From Acinetobacter ursingii DSM 16037 = CIP 107286 (GTDB lineage: Bacteria > Pseudomonadota > Gammaproteobacteria > Pseudomonadales > Moraxellaceae): DNA of 64,000 bases. A model generated the notes under the pieces. It worked only from the letters and a program-made list of their open reading frames with translations, was not told the origin of the DNA and did not search any database. Positions 19,481-26,537 of this stretch are shown here, one piece after another. The stretch lies in the NCBI RefSeq assembly GCF_000368825.1, contig NZ_KB849719.1, positions 1-64,000 of the forward strand. The letters run 5' to 3'. The position numbers were made by a program, and so were the translations under genes. How positions within the stretch are numbered: position 1 is the first letter of the stretch; each line of letters starts with the position of its first letter.

Positions 19481-20491
19481 ATGTGGGATTTTAATTCGAT
19501 TATTTTTTATTTCTATCTGATTTTTGTTGTTCTCGCAATCTGGGCTGTTTCTCAGGCTTGGCGCAGTCAAGCTTGTACCGAAACCATTCACCCATTTAAG
19601 GCCTTTGTACATTTATTGGTTTTTTATTTATCTTACTTACTGTTTCCCTTAATTGTTTTTAGTGTTTATGCGGGATGGTCAGGTTATTTTTCATTACATC
19701 AAAGCATTTTCATTTTTCTGTTGAGCTTATTTCTGACTTATGCACGTTTTATCGAGCCGCATTTGGTGCATGTGCGTCAGCATCAGTATCGTTTAAACCC
19801 CGATCAACCGTTTACAAAATCGGTTAAAGTGGCTTTGATTGCCGATTTACATGTGGGTTTATATTCGGGTCATGAGCGTCAATTACGCATTATTGTCGAA
19901 AAATTGAATCAGGCACAGCCTGATATTGTGGTGGTGGCAGGGGACTGGACTTATGAACCTGAACATAAATTGGCTGAAGAATTACAGGTATTACGCCAGA
20001 TACAAGCGCCCGTGTACTCTGTACCCGGTAATCATGATGAACAATATCCCGGCCCGCCGATTCAGGAATTGCTCAAACATGCCTTGGATGTAAATGAGGT
20101 GATCGATATCGAAGGGCAAATTGTGGAGTTTGATGAATTTCGTCTGATTGGTATTGGCGACTTATGGGCAGGTAAAACGGATATGCGTTTTATGCCTGAA
20201 TTACCGCAGGATAAACCGTGGCTGATTTTATCGCACAATCCTGATACGGTGGATATGGTGCCTGAGCTTCCTTTACGCCCTTTAATGCTTTCGGGACACA
20301 CGCATGGCGGGCAAGTTGAGCTGCCGTGGTTGACCAATTACATCATGAAAAAAGTGTCGATTTTGGGACATAAAAAAGGCTTTTATGAGCATGAACATGC
20401 CGATGTTTTTGTCACCGTAGGTACAGGCATGGTCGGTGTGCCTTTTCGATTTCGTGTGCCACCCACGATTGATATTATTGAGTTGATTTAA
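19481..20491 (+). CDS. Membrane-anchored metallophosphoesterase
   Basis: 336 aa. Three hydrophobic N-terminal segments (about 8-28, 43-66 and 75-93) precede a calcineurin-like phosphoesterase domain with 'IADLHVG' (D-x-H), 'VAGDWTYE', 'VPGNHDEQ' and 'SGHTHGGQ'. This layout resembles YkuE/LpxG-type enzymes, some of which act on UDP-diacylglucosamine or other lipids, but substrate is not deducible. ATG 19481 is chosen over a TTG at 19469. Divergent from the phospholipase D gene. Confidence 0.85.
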   Translation: MWDFNSIIFYFYLIFVVLAIWAVSQAWRSQACTETIHPFKAFVHLLVFYLSYLLFPLIVFSVYAGWSGYFSLHQSIFIFLLSLFLTYARFIEPHLVHVRQHQYRLNPDQPFTKSVKVALIADLHVGLYSGHERQLRIIVEKLNQAQPDIVVVAGDWTYEPEHKLAEELQVLRQIQAPVYSVPGNHDEQYPGPPIQELLKHALDVNEVIDIEGQIVEFDEFRLIGIGDLWAGKTDMRFMPELPQDKPWLILSHNPDTVDMVPELPLRPLMLSGHTHGGQVELPWLTNYIMKKVSILGHKKGFYEHEHADVFVTVGTGMVGVPFRFRVPPTIDIIELI

Positions 20492-20520
20492 GAAATTTTT
20501 CTTCAATGCGTTAAATTAAA

Positions 20521-20545
20521 AAAAACCAGCAAGTGCTGGTTTTTT
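20521..20545 (+). terminator. Terminator between phosphoesterase and MFS genes
   Basis: AAAAACCAGC / GCTGGTTTTT arms, AAGT loop, then T. The A and T tracts make it usable for both convergent genes (stops at 20491 and 20558). Confidence 0.92.
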
Positions 20546-20557
20546 CATCAAATTGGT

Positions 20558-21874
20558 TTAAATCTGATTATTCACATCTTCGTTTTTAGTTTCACGGATG
20601 AGCAAAAACGCAATCAATGATAAAATAGACGCTGCTGTTAAATAATAACCGACTGCCTGTAAACCATAAGTTTCAGCTAACTTGGTGGCAATCAAGGGTG
20701 CAAAAGATGCGCCTAGAATACCTGCAAGGTTAAAAGTCAAAGCTGAGCCTGTATAACGGACTGAGGTTGGGAATAACTCTGAAAGTACGGTTCCAATTGG
20801 ACCATAAGTGAGTCCCATAATCGACAAGCCAATGCATAGGAACAAAAATACGACTAGGGTATTGCCTGATGCAAGCAGATCAGAAAAGAACAAACCAAAG
20901 ATAGCAGCAGCGATACAAACCCCAATCGATGTGGCTTTACGACCAAATTTTTCAGCAAAAATTGCAGAAAGTGGAATAAAAGCAGCAAAACACAAGGTTG
21001 CAAATAATTGCATTTCTAGAAACTGTCCACGTGCATAACCAAGATGAGTGGTTCCCCAGTTCAAGGCAAATACAGTGGTTAAGTAGAAAACAACAAAGGT
21101 ACATACCGCACCAATCGTTCCCAGTACCAGTTGTTTGGTATGCTTGGTGACGACTTCGGTAAATGGTATATTCACTTCTTTTTGCTTATCCAACACTTTT
21201 TGGAAAGCAGGGGTTTCGTGTAGTTTTAAACGAATATATAAACCCACCAGTACCAAGATTGCACTGGCAATAAATGGAATACGCCATCCCCACTGCATAA
21301 ACGCTTCATCTGGCATTAATGCGCCAAGCGTTAGAAATGAACCCGCCGCTAAAATAAAACCAATCGGCGCGCCAAGTTGCGGGAACATACCATACCATGC
21401 ACGTTTACCTTCTGGCGCATTTTCAGTTGCGAGGAGTACAGCACCGCTCCATTCACCACCTAAACCTAAGCCCTGACCCAAACGGCAAAGCGCAAGCAAT
21501 AATGGCGCAACAATACCAATTTGAGCATACGTAGGTAATAACCCAATACAGACGGTCGAGATTCCCATCGTGAGCAAGGCAGCAACCAATGTGGCTTTAC
21601 GACCAATACGATCCCCTAAATGTCCAAAGAGTGCAGCACCAATCGGGCGAGCAATAAAGGCAATCGCAAAAGTGGCTAGGGACTGTAACATCGCAGCACT
21701 GCCACTGCTTGCAGGGAAAAACAAATGCGGAAAAATCAGGACTGCCGCTGTGGCATAAATATAAAAGTCAAAAAACTCGATCGTTGTTCCAACGAGACTC
21801 GCAGTTAAGACACGGAATTTTGAGTTACTGGCAACAGCAGGTGCTGTGGTTGCAGAGGTAGAGGATGACGCCAT
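20558..21874 (-). CDS. MFS transporter, metabolite:H+ symporter (MHS) type
   Basis: 438 aa with twelve predicted membrane helices. The MHS subfamily stands out by 'GTTIEFFDFYIYATAA' in helix 1 (about 29-44), 'GHLGDRIGRK' in the loop 2-3, and 'RLGQGLGLGGEWSGAV' in helix 4 (about 135-150). MHS carriers import proline/betaine, shikimate, citrate or alpha-ketoglutarate with protons; which one here is unknown. Stands alone, with a palindromic repeat upstream. Confidence 0.9.
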   Translation of the reverse strand: MASSSTSATTAPAVASNSKFRVLTASLVGTTIEFFDFYIYATAAVLIFPHLFFPASSGSAAMLQSLATFAIAFIARPIGAALFGHLGDRIGRKATLVAALLTMGISTVCIGLLPTYAQIGIVAPLLLALCRLGQGLGLGGEWSGAVLLATENAPEGKRAWYGMFPQLGAPIGFILAAGSFLTLGALMPDEAFMQWGWRIPFIASAILVLVGLYIRLKLHETPAFQKVLDKQKEVNIPFTEVVTKHTKQLVLGTIGAVCTFVVFYLTTVFALNWGTTHLGYARGQFLEMQLFATLCFAAFIPLSAIFAEKFGRKATSIGVCIAAAIFGLFFSDLLASGNTLVVFLFLCIGLSIMGLTYGPIGTVLSELFPTSVRYTGSALTFNLAGILGASFAPLIATKLAETYGLQAVGYYLTAASILSLIAFLLIRETKNEDVNNQI

Positions 21875-21971
21875 AAAGGAACCTTACACTTCGTAAAAAT
21901 AAAAAAATTTGTTTTTAAAAGCGTAATCTTTTTAAAAAAGGCGTAATTTCTTAAAAAAATAACGAGTAGTA

Positions 21972-22060
21972 GATTTCTTTCATAACTATATAACTATTTA
22001 GTTAGACGCTCTTTATTTTTCTCCCTCAAGGAGAATAAAAAAGGACTGATGAAAGAAATC
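21972..22060. repeat. Dispersed palindromic repeat, copy A
   Basis: 89-bp element with perfect 12-bp terminal inverted repeats GATTTCTTTCAT / ATGAAAGAAATC and an internal hairpin TTTTCTCC..GGAGAATA near 22017-22035. Copy B at 24644-24722 has the same plan: related termini, the same TTTTTCTCCC..GGAGAA core and a similar tail. The two copies mark a non-coding repeat family like a small MITE or REP-type element. It lies in the gap between two convergent or tandem genes where it disturbs no frame. Confidence 0.75.
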
Positions 22061-22114
22061 GAATCTAAATATTCAATACCAATCAGGGTCGCTGAACATA
22101 GTATTCAAAATAGA

Positions 22115-22756
22115 CTAGATGACGTACCAATAGATCGCAAGGAATTGTAATCCCGCGCCCATCAATACAAAAACATGCCAGATTGCATGGGTATATCTTA
22201 CCTTTTTTAGCGCATAAAACAATGCTCCGATCGTATAAGCTAACCCGCCAGTCACTAAAAAAATCAGTGCGTCTTTACTCAAATATCTTTGCATATCATC
22301 AATAAGTAACACAGCTGTCCAACCCATCAGCAAATAGGCAATCAGGGAAATTTTTTGAAAACGATGAATGAAAATTAATTTGAAAAGTGTCCCAATGAAG
22401 GCGATCACCCAGAGTGCAATCAGGAGATAGTGTGCTTTGGCCGTTGGAATAGCAATACTTAAAAAAGGGGTGTATGTCCCTGCGATGAGATAATAAATCG
22501 CAGTATGATCCAGTTTTTTATACCAATGTCGTTTTTCTTTGGTTTTGGCAAAATGATACAGCGCAGAACTACTAAACACTAAAATTAGGCTGAAACAATA
22601 CGCCCATAAGCCCACCAATTGACCTGTACTGAGATCATGTGCCTTGATCAATAAAAAAAACGAAGCCATAATTGCCAGTACAGCACCAGCAGCATGGCTC
22701 CATGCATTGAGCTGTTCTTCCAGAGGATCATAATCAAGTACAGGAAACTGAGACAT
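22115..22756 (-). CDS. Hemolysin III / TrhA-family membrane protein
   Basis: 213 aa with seven predicted membrane helices. 'PLEEQLNAWSHAAGAVLAI' near the N-terminus (about 11-29), 'SSALYHF' and 'KLDHTAIYYLIAGTYTPF' (about 82-99), and 'HAIWHVFVLMGAG' carry the conserved Ser/His/Asp residues of the CREST/PAQR-like hydrolase superfamily. Despite the name it is probably a membrane homeostasis protein, not a toxin. Monocistronic. Confidence 0.92.
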   Translation of the reverse strand: MSQFPVLDYDPLEEQLNAWSHAAGAVLAIMASFFLLIKAHDLSTGQLVGLWAYCFSLILVFSSSALYHFAKTKEKRHWYKKLDHTAIYYLIAGTYTPFLSIAIPTAKAHYLLIALWVIAFIGTLFKLIFIHRFQKISLIAYLLMGWTAVLLIDDMQRYLSKDALIFLVTGGLAYTIGALFYALKKVRYTHAIWHVFVLMGAGLQFLAIYWYVI

Positions 22757-22857
22757 TTTTAGATCATTTTATTAAAAGTACAAGTGTATAGTAATTCAAT
22801 TTTGTTTTTAAAGTAAGACGTTTTAAACTAGAGCGGCAAATAAATAAGGTTTTTACT

Positions 22858-24084
22858 ATGTCCGCTTTGGCAACCCATTCTCCTCAAGAGCAGCAGTTCC
22901 TTGAATTGATACAACAAACGATTCAAAGTCAGCAGTTTGAACGACTGATTATGAGTCAATATCAAGGTACAGAGACAGAGCTTGAGAAAATTACCTTCCG
23001 AATGGTTGAGTTACAGCAAAAAACGAAATTAAGTGCGCTATATCATTATAAAACTAAAGACGTGACAAAAAATTATGAGTTAAAAGAATCACTTGATGTG
23101 ATTGAGAAACTTGTACATTTATGCAAGCAAGCCAATTTGTTTGCGCACAATGTTGAAGCTCAATTGAAAAAAAATAAGAAAAAAGCATTGCTGAATATTC
23201 AACAACACACGAAACCGAGTCTGGAGAATTCGAAACCGACTCAGCAACATAATCGTGAAAAAGAGCGATATGTTGATCAGGCCAGTCCATTTTTACAGTA
23301 TTTAGGAATTACAGAGGCCAATGGAAAAATTATTCCTGCGATGGCGCGTAAATGGAAACAAATTAATAAATTTATTGAAATTTTTTCACATGCTTACGAG
23401 CAAATTGATATAAAAAAAGATCAGATTAATATTGTCGATTTTGGTTCAGGCAAGGGCTATCTGACCTTTGCTTTATACGATTATTTGCAGCAGCAAACAG
23501 CGACTCAGCCTGTCGTTACAGGCGTTGAATTGCGCTCTAATCTGGTCGAGTTTTGTGAGGATATTGCTAAACGGTCAGGTTTTCATCATCTTGATTTTTT
23601 TGAAGGGGATGTCAGAACTTATCAGACCGAGCAGCTTGATGTCATGATTGCTTTACATGCCTGTGATATTGCAACAGATTTTGCGATTCATACCGGCATT
23701 CGTTTAAATGCTTCGATGATCATGTGCGCGCCGTGTTGTCATAAAGAATTAAGACCACAGTTGCACAGTCCATCAGTGTTAAAACCGATGTTACAGTTTG
23801 GTATTCATGCAGGTCAACAAGCTGAAATGCTGACCGATACTTTACGTGCTTTATTGCTCAAAGCCTATGGATATGACGTAAAAGTGTTTGAGTTTGTATC
23901 TTTAGAGCATACCAGTAAAAATAAAATGATTCTGGCGACTAAGCGTAAAGAGATTGACCAACCAGATGTTCAGGTTTTGCAGCAGATTCAGGCATTAAAA
24001 CAGATGTATGGCATTGAAAAACAGACATTGGAATTGCTCTTAAATGACCAGATCGCAATTGAGAATGTTGGGTGTAAATGTTAA
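22858..24084 (+). CDS. Class I SAM-dependent methyltransferase (METTL25/RRNAD1-like)
   Basis: 408 aa. The N-terminal about 140 residues are helical and charged ('KKNKKKALL'), possibly nucleic-acid binding. The methyltransferase core begins at 'INIVDFGSGKGYLTFALYDYL' (about 197-217, motif I) and includes 'VTGVELRSNLV', 'LDVMIALHACDIATD' and 'MCAPCCHKELRPQ' (about 291-303), the APCCHKE block typical of this group. Target unknown, plausibly RNA. Stop codon abuts the next start, so it is co-transcribed with the GNAT gene. Confidence 0.85.
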   Translation: MSALATHSPQEQQFLELIQQTIQSQQFERLIMSQYQGTETELEKITFRMVELQQKTKLSALYHYKTKDVTKNYELKESLDVIEKLVHLCKQANLFAHNVEAQLKKNKKKALLNIQQHTKPSLENSKPTQQHNREKERYVDQASPFLQYLGITEANGKIIPAMARKWKQINKFIEIFSHAYEQIDIKKDQINIVDFGSGKGYLTFALYDYLQQQTATQPVVTGVELRSNLVEFCEDIAKRSGFHHLDFFEGDVRTYQTEQLDVMIALHACDIATDFAIHTGIRLNASMIMCAPCCHKELRPQLHSPSVLKPMLQFGIHAGQQAEMLTDTLRALLLKAYGYDVKVFEFVSLEHTSKNKMILATKRKEIDQPDVQVLQQIQALKQMYGIEKQTLELLLNDQIAIENVGCKC

Positions 24085-24534
24085 ATGATGGATAAAACTA
24101 CGCTGGATCTGCAACTTGATATTCAAATAGGTGATTGGAATAGCTTGCAACCCGATGCCAAACTGATTCGGAGCTCGGTGTTTGTTGAAGAACAACACAT
24201 TCCCGAGGCGGAAGAATGGGACGCTCATGATGCAATCTCGCAGCATTTCGTCGTGTATCATGATGCTCAAGCGATTGCGACAGCACGATTACTGCAAAAT
24301 CGGAGTATTGGGCGAGTGGCCGTTCTAAAGCCTTATCGGGGCTTTAATATTGGATATAAGCTGATGCAAGCCATCATTGTTCATGCGCAAAAACAAAATT
24401 TGCCTGATTTAAAACTCTCTGCACAGGTATATGCAACGGGTTTTTATGAGCGTTTAGGTTTTTGTCAACGCGGTGATATTTATGATGATTGTGGTATTCC
24501 TCATATTGAAATGTTTTTATCTTTAGATGATTAA
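24085..24534 (+). CDS. GNAT-family N-acetyltransferase
   Basis: 149 aa (148 if the second ATG at 24088 is used). GNAT fold with 'IRSSVFVEEQHIPEAEEWD' (about 28-46), as in YjcF/ElaA-type proteins, and the acetyl-CoA loop 'VLKPYRGFNIGYKLMQAI' (about 91-108, the R/Q-x-x-G-x-G/A region being RGFNIG), ending 'YATGFYERLGFCQRGDIYDDCGIPHIEM'. Substrate unknown. Starts immediately after the methyltransferase stop. Confidence 0.88.
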   Translation: MMDKTTLDLQLDIQIGDWNSLQPDAKLIRSSVFVEEQHIPEAEEWDAHDAISQHFVVYHDAQAIATARLLQNRSIGRVAVLKPYRGFNIGYKLMQAIIVHAQKQNLPDLKLSAQVYATGFYERLGFCQRGDIYDDCGIPHIEMFLSLDD

Positions 24535-24840
24535 CCCTTAATATTCAGGTTTTGGTAGCATTTCGTGCAAAAATAAGATTTGATATGAATCTAAAAATCA
24601 GTCGTTTTCAATTACTATGAGAACTGTGGTTGAGGTGTTAAAAAGACTTCTTTCATCATTGCTTAAACCCTGTTTGTTTTTCTCCCATAGGGAGAAATAA
24701 AGGGAATTTACGAAAGAAGTCTAAAGTTTAAATGTTTTCGAATAGGCAGTAGGCTTGTCGCCAAAAGACTACGGTATTTACAGCAGCGTAAATCCAAAGA
24801 TAAAGAAATACTTCAAAATACAAACTGAATTGAGAAAAAA
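24535..24840. other. Non-coding gap with repeat copy B
   Basis: 306 nt without a plausible gene. It holds palindromic repeat copy B (24644-24722), listed separately, and presumably the promoter of the VOC gene downstream. Nothing else recognised. Confidence 0.6.
24644..24722. repeat. Dispersed palindromic repeat, copy B
   Basis: 79-bp element with perfect 11-bp terminal inverted repeats AGACTTCTTTC / GAAAGAAGTCT, and an inner perfect hairpin TTTCTCCC-ATA-GGGAGAAA (about 24679-24697). It shares termini, core and tail with copy A at 21972-22060, so both belong to one family of non-autonomous palindromic repeats. Confidence 0.78.
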
Positions 24841-25215
24841 ATGAATCAAAACCAGAATATTATTCCTGTGTTACGCATTTTTGATGTGGAAAAGGCCAAA
24901 GCTTTTTATCTTGATTTTTTGGGTTTCCAACTAGATTGGACGCATCAATTTGAGGAGAACTTTCCGCTTTATATGCAAATTTCTAAAGATCAATATTGCT
25001 TACATTTAACTGAACATTATGGTGATTGTAGTCCAGGTGCATTGGTACGGTTGCACTTAGTGGAATTAGAACAATTTGCTCAACAACTCTTAGATCAAAA
25101 TGCCCGATTTGCCAAACCCCAGCTTGAAACCATGCCGTGGGGAAATTTAGAATTATCGATTCGTGATCCCTTTTCAAATCGTTTAGTGTTTTGGAAAGAT
25201 CAGGCAGAAACCTGA
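24841..25215 (+). CDS. VOC-superfamily protein (glyoxalase/bleomycin-resistance fold)
   Basis: 124 aa, one paired beta-alpha-beta-beta-beta unit. 'IIPVLRIFDVEKAKAFYLDFLGFQLDW' at the N-terminus and 'WGNLELSIRDPFSNRLVFWK' at the C-terminus match bleomycin-resistance-like proteins that bind substrate as dimers. 'HLTEHYGDCSPG' supplies possible ligand residues. Function cannot be fixed: bleomycin sequestration and small-molecule metabolism are both possible. Its stop codon lies inside a terminator hairpin. Confidence 0.85.
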   Translation: MNQNQNIIPVLRIFDVEKAKAFYLDFLGFQLDWTHQFEENFPLYMQISKDQYCLHLTEHYGDCSPGALVRLHLVELEQFAQQLLDQNARFAKPQLETMPWGNLELSIRDPFSNRLVFWKDQAET

Positions 25216-25221
25216 TCTTTT
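25195..25221 (+). terminator. Terminator overlapping the VOC stop codon
   Basis: Stem AAAGATCAGG / CCTGATCTTT around CAGAAA, followed by T. The left arm and loop are coding and the TGA stop (25213-25215) is in the right arm, so the hairpin doubles as coding sequence. The patatin gene ends convergently at 25228 and may use the same hairpin. Confidence 0.85.
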
Positions 25222-25227
25222 AACTGT

Positions 25228-26097
25228 TTAGGGCAGGGTTTTCCATTGCTCAATCGCCGCAAATCCTGTTTCCAGACCGACTTGATAGGTATATTGCAAC
25301 TTGTTGCGATCTTTACAAAGACGATTTGCCAATCCTTTTTTATCGGGAACGCAAACTTCAAGAATGTGTTGTGGTTGCTGAGTTGAAAGGGGCTGACGCA
25401 GAAAATCGACAGAATCATTATAACGATGGCAGCGTTGTTTTAGACTTAATGCAAAGCCTTGATGATTCCTGACGATATATTTTGCTAAAAATTGATCGCC
25501 TTTACTACTGGCTTTAAAATAATGCTGCGGACGTGTGCGAATCACCATCAGCTTGCTCACATCTGCTTGTTGCGCTGCCCACTGTACAGGCAACGCATCT
25601 GCGACACCACCGTCAAAATAAGGCTCACCCATAATGTCGACAGGTTGACGAGTTAATACAGGAATCGTGCTCGATGCGCGTAAAGCATCCAATAGATTAT
25701 CTCGCCCTGCTCGTAAATACTCAGCCCGACCACTTTGTGCGTGAGTCAGTACCATATAAAAATCAGGATTTTGTGCAAATAGTGCTTGTTGATCAAGCGG
25801 ATGTTCTGCTTCGCCAACTTGCCACATCCATTCTAAATCAAGTAAATCACCGCCTTTCAAGAAACGTTTATAACTGATAAATTCTGGACGTAAAGAATGA
25901 TCAATATAAAAATTAAGTGTACGACCTTTTTGACCTGCCAGATAATTGGCAAGATTGGTGGAACCCGAAGACACACCGACATACAGATCAAACGGATTAA
26001 ATTGTTGTTCTAAAAAGGCATCGAGTACGCCCGCAGTAAAAGCACCGCGCATACCACCGCCTTCAACGATAAGTGCCTGACGTTGTATTGCTGACAT
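25228..26097 (-). CDS. Patatin-like phospholipase
   Basis: 289 aa. Catalytic Ser-Asp dyad can be placed: oxyanion loop 'EGGGMRGAF' (12-20), nucleophile S43 in 'GVSSG' (41-45), and D162 in 'DGG'. No signal peptide, so cytoplasmic or peripheral. Similar to YjjU-type patatins rather than secreted ExoU-like toxins. The small membrane protein gene lies 14 nt upstream on the same strand, suggesting one transcript. Confidence 0.9.
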   Translation of the reverse strand: MSAIQRQALIVEGGGMRGAFTAGVLDAFLEQQFNPFDLYVGVSSGSTNLANYLAGQKGRTLNFYIDHSLRPEFISYKRFLKGGDLLDLEWMWQVGEAEHPLDQQALFAQNPDFYMVLTHAQSGRAEYLRAGRDNLLDALRASSTIPVLTRQPVDIMGEPYFDGGVADALPVQWAAQQADVSKLMVIRTRPQHYFKASSKGDQFLAKYIVRNHQGFALSLKQRCHRYNDSVDFLRQPLSTQQPQHILEVCVPDKKGLANRLCKDRNKLQYTYQVGLETGFAAIEQWKTLP

Positions 26098-26111
26098 GAT
26101 ATTTTCCAGTG

Positions 26112-26375
26112 TTAATGTTGCGAATGTGCATCCGTAGGCGTGGACTGTTGAGTTGGCGCTTCATCATTTTGCTGATTTTCAGATGCGGGTTGCGATGTCG
26201 TTTTGAGTTGGTAATGACCTTTTTTCGCTTCCTGATTGGGCATATAGTCAGGTTCGCTGGACATGGCCAAGTATAAAAAAGTGAAAAATATAGTGGTAAT
26301 CGCCGCCACAATGATAATAAATTTCCAGCCTAAAGCCGTTGATTCAGCATCATTGCCAGAAGATGATTTACTCAT
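26112..26375 (-). CDS. Small membrane protein with Gln-rich tail
   Basis: 87 aa, not recognised. ATG at 26375 is preferred over a TTG at 26387. One membrane segment 'FIIIVAAITTIFFTFLYLAM' (about 19-38) with a short N-terminus, and a periplasmic or cytoplasmic tail of about 45 residues rich in Gln, Ser, Thr ('SQPASENQQNDEAPTQQS'), likely disordered. Same strand as patatin, 14 nt upstream of it, so possibly its membrane partner. Confidence 0.65.
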   Translation of the reverse strand: MSKSSSGNDAESTALGWKFIIIVAAITTIFFTFLYLAMSSEPDYMPNQEAKKGHYQLKTTSQPASENQQNDEAPTQQSTPTDAHSQH

Positions 26376-26479
26376 AAATGAGTCCAACCGTCAAAATAAA
26401 CAAAGAAAAATAAGTGGTTGTTATAGCATAAAATTGAAAAAAAGAGAGAATTTAAATATAAAGTCTATTCAATACAATG

Positions 26480-26517
26480 ATATAAAAACGCACACCAGAT
26501 TTAAATTTGGTGTGCGT
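26480..26517 (-). terminator. Terminator of the fatty-acid oxidation operon
   Basis: Arms ACGCACACCA (26488-26497) and TGGTGTGCGT (26508-26517) with a self-complementary AT loop, 20 nt past the stop at 26538; TTTTTAT follows in the minus direction. Confidence 0.92.
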
Positions 26518-26537
26518 TGTGATGAGTATGTATATGT

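Noticed and set aside
19349..19612. 88-residue N-terminal extension of the phospholipase D protein
   Set aside because: It would bury the lipoprotein signal peptide and overlap the divergent phosphoesterase gene; the start at 19348 fits better.
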